The notes under the pieces were generated by a model. That model ran no database searches, had not been told where the DNA came from, and saw only the letters and a list, made by a program, of their open reading frames with translations. Made by a program: the position numbers and the translations under genes. Of a DNA stretch of 64,000 nucleotides, positions 1-12,400 are shown in pieces. This stretch comes from Brachypodius melanocephalos (lineage: Eukaryota > Chordata > Aves > Passeriformes > Pycnonotidae), in the NCBI GenBank assembly GCA_013398615.1, contig VZSR01000479.1, positions 4,894,152-4,958,151 of the forward strand. Direction: 5' to 3'. How positions within the stretch are numbered: position 1 is the stretch's first letter; every line of letters starts with the position of its first letter.

Positions 1-207
1 TGTCTAACACTTAGGGGGACTGGCTCAAAAGCTGATCTTTTCCCAGGCTGTGGCTCTGGATACACAGTTCTATTTACCCACACAGGAGCTGGGGCTCTCC
101 TCAGTCGCTGATTTATGAGCATCCAGGATTTCTTCCAGCAGATCTAACGGCGTACTTTGTCAGTTTTGAGTTCACCTCTTCACCTAAATGAACATTAATT
201 GGTGACT

Positions 208-396
208 AGACCGGATATTAGGAGGGAATTCTTCCCTGTGAGGGTGGTAGGGTGCTGGAAGAGGCTTCCCAGAGAAGCTGTGGCTGCCCCATACCTGGAA
301 GTGTTGGAGCAACATGGTCTAGAAGAAAGTGTGGCAGAGGGGTTGGAATAAGATGGGCTCTAAGGTCCTTTCCAGCCTAAACCATTTTATCATGAT
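208..396 (+). mobile_element. CR1 LINE 3' fragment
   Basis: This matches the 3' end of avian CR1: an 'aattcttccctgtgagggtgg' segment, then 'cccagagaagctgtggctgcc', 'aggtcctttccagcctaaacc' and a terminal attctatg-like tail. It is 5'-truncated and carries no usable ORF. Divergence, including a lost segment after 'tggaagtgtt', suggests an old insertion. Confidence 0.88.
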
Positions 397-2235
397 TAAT
401 TAAACCATATTACAGTTAAATTATCCTTTATGTAGTAATATATTCAAATTAATAAGAATTCAGCCCAGAGGAATTAAACAGGAATCTTTCACATATTTTT
501 CCAGTGGCTCCAGCACTCACTGATCTGTGTTCTCATCCCTTTCTACTGAATATTTCCCATGTAAATGGGAGCTACTGTGCCAGAGTAGCACTTCAAATTG
601 ACCTTGTCCAGCACATTTTAACCGTGGCTGCTTAGGAGTAAATTAATTTCTCCTTCCCCACTGACTAGCACATGCAGGATGGGCAGGTAGACCCTGCAAT
701 TAACAGGGAGAGACTTACAATTCATCTTAATCTCTCTCACATACAGTGCTCAAAAAATACATTTGATTGCAGCTTTGATGGAGCTGCTGGAGCTCCAGAA
801 GGCTCATGAAATCAGTGTGCTCAGTCAATTTTTTAACCTGCAGAAGCAACCAGTGAAAGGTGTAGATCCATTTGTTGGGAAAACAGCTGAATTGGAGAAA
901 TGAAACATCTCACCAGGAACAAATATTGTTTGACAAGGTCGGGGGTAGCAAAATACTTTTCACGGTATTTTTCTGCCTGAGGCACCTCCCTTTTGCTGCC
1001 AATACAATATACAGGAGGGATGGTGGTAATAGTGGTGAGATGGGATTATTGACAGCTTTCCCCTCCACTTTCTTCTTTGCCTCTCATCACAGCCACCAGC
1101 ACAGCACGGGGAAAAAACCCTCAATGGGAAGCTCCTTTGCTGCCTTTTTCCTAAATTAACCTGCACAGAGGTGATTGCCATGGAGGAGGAAGGGGATCAG
1201 CCTTTCCAAATCCCTCTGATCCTCCCTTCTGCAGGGGTCTTGACATTCCTCTGGAGACGTTTTTCACTTGCAGTAAGCGCAGACGTGTCCATGGGCTCCT
1301 TCTAAAGGTCTGGGAAGGGTTACTAAGGAAAGCCAACCTACTGCAGCCCCTTAGGGGAAATACTGGGGGCTTCTAAGCTGGAGAGGCTGCTGACCACCCC
1401 CTTGGGAGAGGAGGTACAAGCAGGTGGAGCTGTGCCCCTGTCTGAGCCTGCTTTCTCCTGCCTCCCGGGCTGTGCTGCACAGACTTGCCAGCTGTGGCTG
1501 CCCACAGAAACAGGCTCTATAACCTAAAGGGAGGGTTGTGATTCCAGACAAGCCTTGCTGCACCACCTGTGCTGGGGCAGGTCTTTCTCCTCCCCTCTCC
1601 TTAGAATTCACCCATTCGTTTTGTCTGCATCTGCTGGATCTGGCAGGAGAGTCTCTGTAAGTCTGAGGAGGAGGTCACAGCTATGCAGGAATTCAGCACC
1701 TTTTTAATTCAGGAAAGGGCTAGAACTGCCGTGAGAAGCCTGAGATGGGTTTCTTCTAAAGTTTTTTTGTACCATTTGGGTGATGTGAAGAGGACTTGAC
1801 ATAACCTGACTTCATGAGAAAGCCGAGAGACCAGCCCAACAGTCATAAAATGTCTGTGGTCTCCGTCTCTACATCTGCCCTAATTTGAACTTGAAAGTGA
1901 GCTCCAAAGCCCTGCTGCTCACTTTTGAAACTACAACCTTCTCCTTGTGCAAGTGAAGTTCAAGCAGTCACCAGCTTGAAGGCTCTTAGTTCCCCATCCC
2001 TGTAAAGAATAAACTCTGCTTTCCCACCACCCCACTCTGCAGGGGAACATCAGTGCCTGTGGACGAAGCTCTGGGTGGATTTTTTTTTTTTTTGCTTCCT
2101 GTAGTTATCTCAAACCTTCATCTCTAAAATGCAAAGGCTTTTATAGACTTTGTCTTCTATTAGTGTAACACCGAATGCCCTCGTTCTCCAGGTATTTATA
2201 GCAACTTCTGCAGCTCCCATAATAACTCTCCGTGG

Positions 2236-2365
2236 CTCAGCACCTCGCAACATGATGTCTTGTTATCCCCATTTCACAGATGTGGAAATAGGGCACACGG
2301 AAATTAAGTGATTTCTGCAGGATCTCCTATAACCCACTGCAGTGCCTTGACTGTAACACCACCTT
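2236..2365 (-). mobile_element. MIR-like ancient SINE relic
   Basis: The core 'ttatccccatttcacagatg', followed by GGAAATAGGGCACAC and AATTAAGTGATTT, is the reverse complement of the MIR core (CTCAGTTTCC, CATCTGTAAAATGGGGATAA). The copy is highly diverged and its ends are approximate. MIR-type elements are old amniote insertions and are sometimes kept as regulatory sequence. Confidence 0.65.
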
Positions 2366-2930
2366 CATCTGAGTTTCAGCTCAGGTAGGATATTGTGGGC
2401 TTCTGCTATTCTCTTCATTTAAGATTATATAAAGAGGCATAAATACTAATTCTAGAGCAATGCCCTGATTTTTAGCGGTTCTGAGGAACCTCAGATGTCT
2501 CTGGACTCAATGCAGACATCCAGGAACTCAGAAAATTAGGCTGGGTTTTAGTAGCTTAAATGCTGGTGGTGTACTTGCTGGCAGAGCAGGGGATTAACAG
2601 GAGGTGGAGGGTTTGATTAATTCTTACAGCTACCCTTGGTCTCAATCAGGAATTGAGCTGCAGGGGAGCCAGAGCCAGGGGAGCAGTGGAGTGCAGGGCT
2701 CCCCAGGAGCTGTGTGGGCACACATGGGATCATGGGATGGAGCAGCAAGGCTCTTCCCCCTGGCCTAATGAGGCTGCAGGATCTGCAGGATGGATAAACT
2801 GCTGCTGTGGGATGGTTTTATGCATCCAGAGATGTTTCCTTCTTTGTTCTGCACAGCAGGCTATCGCAAAGCTTGTGCATCACCAAAGCCCCTGCTTTGT
2901 TTGTGCCATCAGTAACAACTCTGGCTAATC

Positions 2931-3026
2931 ACAAAATCACAGAATGGTTTGGGTGGGAGGGATCTTAAAGATCACCTGTTCCAATCCCCCTGTACTGGGC
3001 AGGGAGACTTACACTAGACCAGGTGA
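2931..3026 (-). mobile_element. CR1 LINE 3' fragment
   Basis: The sequence starts with 'aaatcacagaatggtttggg' and continues with GATCTTAAAGATCACCTGTTCCAA, the reverse complement of the CR1 3' end. It is less than 100 bp long and breaks off after ACACTAGACCAGG. Confidence 0.82.
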
Positions 3027-6000
3027 AAGGTCTAATGAATGGCACTGGGCAGAGCTGGATCAGCAGGTGCTCAGCATCAGCCCCCATCCTCCTCAAAGAA
3101 AAATCCAATGCTGAAGTTTCAGCTTTTTTGAGGAGAGCCTGCCTTGTCCTGAACCACACTGCTCTTGAGACTATGTGGGGAAACTGCAGGAAAATGGCTT
3201 CTCCCAATAAAACTACGTGAAGACAGCCATTCGTAAGGTTTTCATTAACCTTGCTCTGGGAATGCTCATTACGTCCAGCCACAGCGTCTGGTACTGCTTG
3301 GTACTGAACACACGTGGAACAAACCATTCCTGCCCCAAAAGAGCCAGCAGTGCAAAGCTGTGCCTGCTTTGGAGACTTTTGCTGCAGCACATGAACATCA
3401 AAGGTCTGCAAACCCTTGCGTGTCAGTGTGTTACACAGATGGAATCTTGGAAAACCGGCGGGTACCAACACAGGGCATTTTAAGAAGGATTACATTTGGT
3501 ACAGCACAAAAGTCCTTTCTAGCCAGGGCCTTAATGTGCTGCTGGTTCACGATGGCAATTAGTTGGATTAAGTTGTACCAATATAAGAAAAGTATTAATG
3601 AGACAGTTACAGTCAATGGAATGAGCGGCACTCATCCTGTGCCAGCTGCAGGGGCACTGTCAGATATTTGGGATGCAAACCTTGAGTGTTTGTGGCACTG
3701 GGGAGGACATTCACAGCCAAGCCATGAACATCCACCTGCTGTGGTGGCCTCTGCTGCTAAATAGAGCAGAATGGGGAACAGCAGCACTGCTGGCATCCCA
3801 GCAGGCAAGCTGGTTCCAACCCCCAAACAGGCAATGACAAATACTTCATCGTGGGAGAGATGAAGGCCTCAGAAGAAAAGGTGAAACAGCAAGGCTAGAA
3901 GTAGGACATAAAATCAGATTACAGCTTTGCTGTGTTTGAATTGCATTGCTTAATTCCAGTTTCTACTGCTCTAAGACTAGACATCAAATAAAATGTTAAA
4001 ATTATTCGAAACCAAGCTACAAGTCTCAACATCAGAATGCCTATTATACTTATCTGTGACCTTCTCACCATTAAAACCACCATGTTATCATTATTGTACA
4101 TTTTCAGATTATTATTAGGCTTCTGAACTCTGCTGCAGCTTGATTTATAGAAACTGCTTAGTCACTGGCAGCAGTGCTGTGCTGCGAGTGGGAGAGATGC
4201 TCGCTTGTGTTTCAGCAGAGGCTCCTGCCAAGAAGCAGACACTGCCCTTGACAGATCATTGAGAGCTGGTGAGCTTTTCCCTCTCATGTAAAACTTCTGG
4301 AATAGCTGCAAACCAAACCAGCCTTGAGAAGGGGTGAAAAAACTCAAGGCTCAACTAATGCATCCCCTCCAGTGGTTTTGGGTACATTTATGTTGCCCTT
4401 TGCATGGAAAGCGATCTTCTGGTTTGCTGGGAGCCTTGCTGGGAGCACTGCTCTGGATTTTGGGGAGGTAGAGCTCCTGTGAAATTGGGATTTAGGCTTT
4501 GGAAGGAGCAGTCTGATGGGACAGAAGCAGTCAGCAACGTGGGAAGGAGCCAGGGTGGGGTGGGAGGTGAGGGGGCTCAGCAAGTCCAGGCACCAGAGCA
4601 CTGAAGAGCACATCCAAAATTAAATACAGGGGGAGGGTGCCTGCTGCTTCAGGGCATTAATGAGAGTGATGGTTTCTGTGACCTCACTCAAGGAGCAAAC
4701 GCTCTGAGCAGAAGGTGCAGGACAGGCCCTTACACGAAGGGTGTTTTCCCTGTGTTGTACATGCACCAGGGCATAGTAAATGCAAATAATTTACAACCCT
4801 GTGAACAAACCAAATTACAAACCTGTTTCTTTTAGTTACTTGCTGAGTAATGACTATGCTGAGCTCTTTATAAAGTGTAGACAAAATCAGAATCCCCATC
4901 CCTGTCTGCCCTGAACAGTGATGGCTTGTTCACCACTATTTCAATCAAACTGCATCATCCCCAGTGTTGGTGCTCCAGCAGCTCTGCAGGTCTGGCCCTC
5001 CAGAGCCCTTTGAAACCTGCAACTGAATTGAACTGAAAACAAAACAATAGGTATCAAACACTTCCATCCTGATTTCTTTTGAGGAAATGTTTCAGCATCA
5101 CTAATGAAATGTGCCTGTTTGCAACATGCTGGTATCCTGGAGATTTAAATCCAATACTTCAAAGAACACACATTGGTTAAGTAGCTTAGTCTTTAGTTTT
5201 ATTCACGCTGGAGTAAACCACTGCCAGATATTTTCAGGGAGCTAACAGGAGAGAAACAATGGCTCTATTTGGCAGAGTCCAGTGGATGAAAAGTATCAAA
5301 GTCCTAAACTGCTGAAAATAGTGAAAAATAATGGATTGGTTCTTCTCTCCTAACTCAATATCTTTACTCTTTTTGACATTTTTTTTTTATTGCCTTTTTT
5401 CCTCTAGTGCATTGTGGTGACTCATGTGAAAGGTCTTCAATAATGTTTCATTGCTGTGAAGTCAATGGATAACCACTACTCCTGCTCAGGCCCTACAAAG
5501 TCATGGGTATTTAGAATATAGCCAAAAATGGGCTGACATTAATAGAACAGGATAAAATAAGAGGTGGAAAGAGCATTAAAATGCAGGTGCTGAGGAGTTA
5601 CACACCCAGAAAACAATGATTTATATATCTGTTGGAAATCAGAAAGGGCATGCAATAATCTGGGTGATATACAGAGCTATTTCATGGAATAGCTAGCTGG
5701 TGCCACAGCAGCTCACTTCTGTCTTTCTCCTGTTCAGAGAATTGCACTCGATAACAGATACAATGCTTGAGTCAATGTTTTCAGGAGCTTTGCAACTCAC
5801 TTAGGCCCAGACCATTTCTGGCAGTTTTTGCTCTCTCAAAGAGCAATGCCCATTTCATGTGATCCTGCAGATGCAGGGCTGAGCTGGGATGAGGCTCTGG
5901 AGAAGGGACCCATTGCTTGGTTCAGCCTTGGATTTGGTGTTCAGGAGGGAGGTGCCACCTCCCTTGAAGTCTCTGTGCCTAGTTCTGAGATTTATGGCTC

Positions 6001-7498
6001 GTTCAGGTGCCTGGGTGTTGCTTTAAGGAGCAGAGAGCCTGTTCCCAGGGACTGGACTTAGTTTCCTCTCTTAGCAGGGACATCCAAGGGCCATATTCCA
6101 AGTAGAGACATCATGGCTTTGCCTAATAATAAACCTATTGACTTAGGGCATTTGGGGGCATGAATTCAATAAATCTATGTTTCACTGAACATAGCGTTGG
6201 CCAAGTCCCTTCTAGCCGAAGGCCATCTCTTCTGAAGCAATCAGGACTCTAAATGCAGCAAAATAGAAAATTTATAGTTAAAAAAAATGAGTGAGGAGTG
6301 CTGGTTTGACAATATTGCACAGTCCTGTCCCAGTTTGCATCCAGTTCTCAGCTATTCTCTTCCTGCAGTCCAATAGTAAAGTCATATTTATTTTCTTGGC
6401 TCTGCTGTGTTAATGAAAAAGCCACTTAACAAAACAAATAGAAGGAAGGACATTTGCAACCAATTATGGTATTGCTGATCAGTCACATTGTGCTGGAAAT
6501 TACACACTGAAGTTCAGCCCAGGCAGCTGATCAATGGCCTGGTAGCTTGGCACCAGTGCACGCTATCAACTTAATAAATCAATGTAATTCCAGTCCCCGT
6601 GCCAGCATATATACGTGTAGTCAATATGACATCAATATTATATAATGATGGTTAAAACTAATTGCCCAAACACTGTGGTCTCTTACCTGCGGGCAGGGTG
6701 GAATTTGGTACTGGGTGCTCCTTAAACATACCCCTGGGCATCACCGAAAATCATGGGTTTAAACCCCCTTTTTTTTTTTTTAACTTTTAAACTTTTTTTT
6801 TTTTTGCCTTTTTTCTTTTGTTAAACCACAAGGGAAGTCAGCACTCCAGCATGTCATTCAGGGTTGACCAAATTGCCAGCCAGCTCTCTGCCTCTGGGAG
6901 GACGTGGTGTGCACGCCGGGTCCTGGCACGCGCTGCAGGAATGGGGTTTCTCCTCGGTGGCAGATGCACATCTTGGCTGGTTTATGCATGGCTTCCTCTT
7001 CTTAATTAGCTCTGACATTTTAGCTGTTGTAATATGGGTTTGGCTTAGAACTTAAGGCTGAAAACTCTGGGAGTTTTTGGTTGGAATCGAAGTTTGGTTT
7101 AAGTACAGGGAATCTGGGATGCTTCTAACTGTGTTTAAGCTTTGTGATGGGAACTAGAGGAGCTTCTGAGTGTGCTGGTGGTCACTTCCTCCCACACCTG
7201 ATGCCACCAGTTTCAGTGCTCTCTGCTCCTGTATTTCACTCTTGTCACAGAATCTACAAAGAACAAAGAAACTACACAATTTGTACTTATAAAAACCCTG
7301 CAATTTATAGTAACTATTTAGAAACAGATTTTTTAAGGGTACCTGAACACTGAAGGCATCCTAATAGGATTTTTTAAGTCCCAATCCTCTCCAGCCAAGT
7401 GATTCACTCACCTCCCCACCTCTAATGTTCTATACACAATATTTTACCTGGAACCACAGCAACATCCACTCTGGCACACATCCCAATCATCAATGAAT

Positions 7499-7768
7499 CA
7501 TGATAGAATGGTTTGGGTTGGAAGGGACCTTAAAGCACATCCTGTTCCAACCCCTGCCATGGGCAGGGATACCTTTCACTGAACCAGGTCCCTCCAAGTC
7601 CCATCCAACCTGGCCTTGAACACTTCCAGGGATGGAGCAGCCACAACTTCTTGGGGCAGCCTGTTCCAGGGCCTCACTACTCTCACAGAGAAGAATTTCT
7701 TATAATAACAAAACTGTGTCAGTTTGAAGCCATTCCCCCTCATCCTGACACTCCAGTCCCTTATCTGA
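7499..7768 (-). mobile_element. CR1 LINE 3' fragment, 270 bp
   Basis: This is a well-preserved reverse-strand CR1 end. It begins 'tagaatggtttgggttggaa', passes through CCAACCCCTGCCATGGGCAGGGA, GGCCTTGAACACTTCCAGGGATGG and GCCTGTTCCAGGGCCTCAC, and ends near CAGTTTGAAGCCATTCCCCCTCA. It is 5'-truncated like nearly all CR1 copies and has no intact reading frame. Confidence 0.93.
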
Positions 7769-8040
7769 TCAGTCTGATCTGCTTTTCCCCTCTGCTCTGT
7801 GCCAGTGACAGCTGCAGTTCACTGGTGGTTTCCAGCTCTGCTGCACCTTTCCTCCAGGGAATGCTCTGTTATCAGCACGTGTTTATATTCTGGGAGCACG
7901 TACAGGAACTGAGCCATGGCTCTGCGAGGTGCTCTGCAAAAGTGGAGGGGAAAAGGGCAATTCCTGCCCTGAGTGTCTTATGTTCTGCAGGCACTGGGAG
8001 CCAAGGGGATATACAGCACATGCACACAGACAAAAGATAT

Positions 8041-8057
8041 GTGTGTGTATGTATATA

Positions 8058-8089
<32 letters not shown>
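8041..8089. repeat. (GT)n/(TA)n microsatellite
   Basis: A compound dinucleotide tract: GT repeats grade into TATATA with two GTG interruptions, then a pure TA run. It lies in the upstream flank. Confidence 0.95.
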
Positions 8090-8602
8090 GTAATAACCTT
8101 TCTTTGGTAGTATAATTTAGTTTGGCTAATGCTTAGCTGAGAGCACAGGGAGCAAGGAAAGGAGGGAAGAAAATCCTGATTCATGTTGCCCAGCCACAGC
8201 CAAAGCTAAGTTTGGCTGGGTTTTTGGCAGAAGTGAGTTGTAAGGATAGCTCTGAAGGAGGAGAAAGGAGTGGCTGTTCAGATTTTATCGGGAAGGTTTT
8301 CCCAGGCTTGAAAGAAAGCTGGGCAGAATGTGAGTCTGTGCTTTGGGAAGGAGCTGACAGAAGGATGATAGAGCCTGGTGGGGTAAAGGTTGTGGGCTGG
8401 CTGTATGTAGGTAGGTTGTTGGTTCAGCCAGGTAAGAGGAGATGTGCAAAGGTAGCAGGAATAAAGAGCAGAAGGCAAGAAGCTCATAAATTATGTAACT
8501 GGAGGACTGGTATGGTTGTGGAGTGAATTGATGTGGCCTTGAGGGTAGCTGCTAAAACTGAAGTTTGTAATAACTGATGTAAGAAGAGAGAGGAGATTAT
8601 TT

Positions 8603-8618
8603 AAAAAAAAAAAAAAAA
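8603..8618. repeat. Poly-A run (16 nt)
   Basis: A plain homopolymer after AGGAGATTATTT. No retroposed gene or target-site duplication was recognised beside it. Confidence 0.9.
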
Positions 8619-9380
8619 GTTTTAGACATGATAAAAAGAGCAAATTTGAGACACAGTTCCAAGAAATCCAGCCTGGTATCATTTGGGTGAGAAAGAAATG
8701 GAGAAAAGAAGGAGGATGGCAGAAAACAACCTATTCCTGACTGACTGGGGGGCATAGGGGGGTGGACTGAGCTGCTCTGTAAAGCTCTTGCAGCTTTTTT
8801 GAGTTATTTGGGTATGTCCCCTATTTATTTTTTGATTAATGGATTTTTTTAATATCATTACTGATTCTGGTAACTTACCCAGCATCACAAAACATTAGTG
8901 ACTGTGGGTGTGCCCAGCCTGGTTCTTCCTCATGAGACACCACCTTCACACAAGCTTGGTTTCTTCTGATATTTCCAGAAGTTCATAGTAGAAAAATACT
9001 CTGAGAAAATTTTGTCTTGTGGTGGCTTATCCTTTATAACTCTGGCCATCACTCAAATAAAAAATTGCATTGGTCTGTGGAAAAAAAAGGAAAATAATTG
9101 AAAAATAGATTCTTACTTCTGTTTTTCCAAACCACCAGAGCAGTTTACCATTTCTGGGAAAAAAAGCAATCAGGCAACATTTCCCTTAATGTCAGAATGC
9201 AGAATAATGCTTAGATGAATTTTTCAAAGAGACACTTTTATATTTGTCCTGTCAAATGGAGAAGATAATCAGCTTTTGCTTTCTTTTACCTTAAATATTT
9301 ACATCTAGAAATGTTAAGTAGATTTGTTTTCCTTCCTTAGTTTGCTTGGTTTGGGAAAAAAAAGGGATTTTATATTGATT

Positions 9381-9405
9381 TTTTGTTTGTTTGTTTGTTT
9401 GTTTG
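9381..9405. repeat. (GTTT)n microsatellite
   Basis: Five to six copies of GTTT in a T-rich segment, followed by GTGTTGG. Confidence 0.93.
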
Positions 9406-12400
9406 TGTTGGAATATAAAACCAGGACACAGGACAGTTGGGAATGGGTTGGGGGATTTATCAGTTGGAGGGCACTTGGAGGGCAGCATATCTCAGTATGG
9501 TATGATGAGAAGGTGTGAAATCCTGGATCCAGTAGCATCACTAGCAATACTTCCTTCAGCTTTCGTTACCTTTATGAGATAAGAATAACAGAACAATTTG
9601 TACTCTTTCAGGGTTTCTCCAAAATAATTGACTTCTTTGTGATCCTCCTCAAATTGGAAGCTGCCTTACTCTGAGTTCCCAACCACACCAGTAACAATGA
9701 AACCTTCATCACAGCCAGGGTTTGCTTGATTTGCACAGGAGATGCCAAACTCCTCCTGCAGATGGGGTGGGATGCTGGGGAGCAGGGCTGCTCCTGATCT
9801 CTGACAGGTGACCCCGATCACACCTGAGCTCCTGTGGCCCTGCTGAGGAGGGAGCAGCTCTGTGTGCTCCAGGCATCTCCTCCTGAGAGCTCTCCCGGAG
9901 GGAGCTGCGCAGCCAGGAGCTCTCGGGAGGTTTGCAGAGTCTCTGTACCTGCCCCCACGTCTGTGACAGACATTTCCTCTCAACAGATGGCTGGAGGGGG
10001 AGTGACGAGCAAGGTGAAGTGATGCAGTCTCAGACTCTGGTCCCCACCAAAAGATGCAGCTCCTGAGGCTCCAGCTTGACCAGTGACCCCACAGACCTGC
10101 AGGAGCACTGTCTGCTGAGAAACCCGGCCCCAGAGCAACCCTGTGGCTGTCCTTGGCACGCACAGATGGCATCTCCAGCAGCCTGGATTCCAGCTCCCGG
10201 CTCTGCCATCCCGGTGACGGCAGCACATTTGCATAGGGAGGCACCGGGTGAGTAATACCTGCCTCTGCACACAGCAAAGCCTGCAAACGCCTTGTGGTAA
10301 AGCTGCTGCTGCTCTGGGCACGGAGGATGCACTTTACTCCGAAAGCAGAGGATGAAAGGCTCTGTGGCAACGGCTTCCTTTGAAAGGGCTGAGCCCAATC
10401 CTCTGCACAAGTGTTTATTATCAGAATCACCGATCTCCAGAGCACTTAATGCCCCAGCCTGCACCGTCGGCAGCCAGCACTCACTGCAGCCTCGCTGCCT
10501 TTTGCTGAGTGTCTCAGCCTTACTACAGCAACACTGCTGCTAATTGCAATAAAACAGTGGATTTAAGGGATTCACCTTCTTCAGTCAGTTGTTCAGGTAG
10601 GCTCAGGATGACACACGGTGACAGTAACAGCCTGAAATGGCAATTTTTGCCCAATTCCTAAGCTACAGATGTGCAGCCAGGTAGACCTGTGCCTGTCAGC
10701 ACAGAACCGTCTAAGAATTAACCAGATTTGCACCTTCCCTATCTGTCTGCAGATAAGAGTGTTACCTCAGAGACAGGCAGTGGATATTGCTGATAGACTG
10801 AACCTGGGTAACTCCTGACTTTGACCTTGGCCACTTATATCACAGCAGCAAAATTCCACACGCTTTGTTTGCTTACATGGAGATAAGGATACTGGTCTCT
10901 GGATTAAAAGTGTCATTAAGGAGGCACATTATGATTATAATTATTATTTTACAAGCTGAACAGTGTGGAGAAGCTGGCAGGGCTGCTGCTGAGGTTCTTC
11001 AAGGAGTGTGTGCCTTTGCAAAAGGCTGGAAGAAACTGTACAGGAGGATTTTCTCATACATAAGCTGAGGAAAAGGATTATCTGTGAAACAGCCAACAGT
11101 TTTTATTTACTGTGAAAATCTGAGTCTCACTCTCAATTTCCCATCAAGATAAAATGCAGGCAGTTGGTTAAAATGGTAACTTAATGCTCCAGAGGTTTAA
11201 TTACCACCACTCTATAATCAAAATCAACACAGAGTGCAAGCTGTAGCTCCCAACGCCAACAAGAAATGCAGCTTCCCACAAAGCAGTCAATAAAAATAAG
11301 ATAAATTGCATGTGCTTGGATTTTGGGGTCCTTCCCACAGCTGAACTTGCAAATCTGCTATTGCTAATGGTTTTCTTCTAAACCTCAAGTTCTCCCTTAG
11401 CTTTTATCAAACTCCAGAGCTCCTTTTTCTACATTTTAGCTTTCTCTGTGTATAATATCTATATACAAGGTACTGCATTAAGGGAGTTCACAGTGCTGGA
11501 AGCTAAATTTCAAATTTCTTTTTCCTGTACCAACAGAAAGCACTGAACTAATCTCAATACTGGTTATTATTGAAACTTCATAAGGGCCTTGGTTGGAAAA
11601 AGTGTCATGAAAGCAGGGATGCCTTCTGGGCTGCAGCTGGTGTGATCTCTGGCATGGACCTCCACAGATCAAATGATCCATCCTCATCCATTGTAGTTCC
11701 TGGTGCTTTTCTTTAAGGACTTCAGGACTTCTGGATTATAGAATCAGCTTTGGTCTTGCTTAGGACAGTTTTCCCTCTGCAAGTTGAGATTTCTTTTCTC
11801 CAGTGCCTCCTCCCAGTGCATTTTCTGAATGAGGCTGTCGTGCCAAGGGATGATCAATGTGAAAATTGCACATGCTCCATATTTTGTCTGTTCCCTTGCA
11901 AGTCGGGTTTCTTGGGAGCAAAGCTTTACTCGTCCTGCAGCCACACCCCTGCCAGGGACCAGGGCAAAGGTGTCCAGCACACGGGTCCTGTTAACAATTC
12001 AGTCCTCTGTCCTCTGCCAGGGGCTGAGCCCTGAATTTACATCCTGGGATGCTCCCAGATGCTGCAATAGCAAACACAGAAGTTGCTCTCCAAATAAACT
12101 TTGCTGTGGTTTCTGCCCTCTAAGCAAGGGTTAATTTTCCTCCTCATCATCCCCCCATAAAAAGCAGCACATTTTGTGACCTGCTCCTACTGACTCCTGG
12201 AAATAAGAGATACCCTATTAGCAATCCTTGTCCAAACAGTGTTGGACTGGTTAGTGCCAGCACTTTCCATCCAGCACTAGTATTTGTTTTTCCGTGCTCT
12301 TAATCTTAGAAATTGAATTGGGTCTGATAAAAGTGACTTCCTGAATATTGCATAACAGTTTACGTCTGTCAGGAGGGAAGACAAACAGACCTGACCTTGA

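Noticed and set aside
3360..3764. Overlapping open frames of 134-168 codons on both strands
   Set aside because: They overlap each other antisense, resemble no known protein and have no splice context. Probably chance.
6195..6225. CCAAGTCCCTTCTAGCC resembling a CR1 tail
   Set aside because: Too short, and no further CR1 sequence lies on either side.
9666..10445. Minus-strand open frame of 259 codons, the longest gap-free one in the upstream flank
   Set aside because: Its first codon is GTG, not ATG; the first ATG (at 10172) leaves 168 codons. No domain is recognised, and other overlapping frames in the same GC-rich segment are also open. A blastp hit or a spliced transcript would be needed to revive it.
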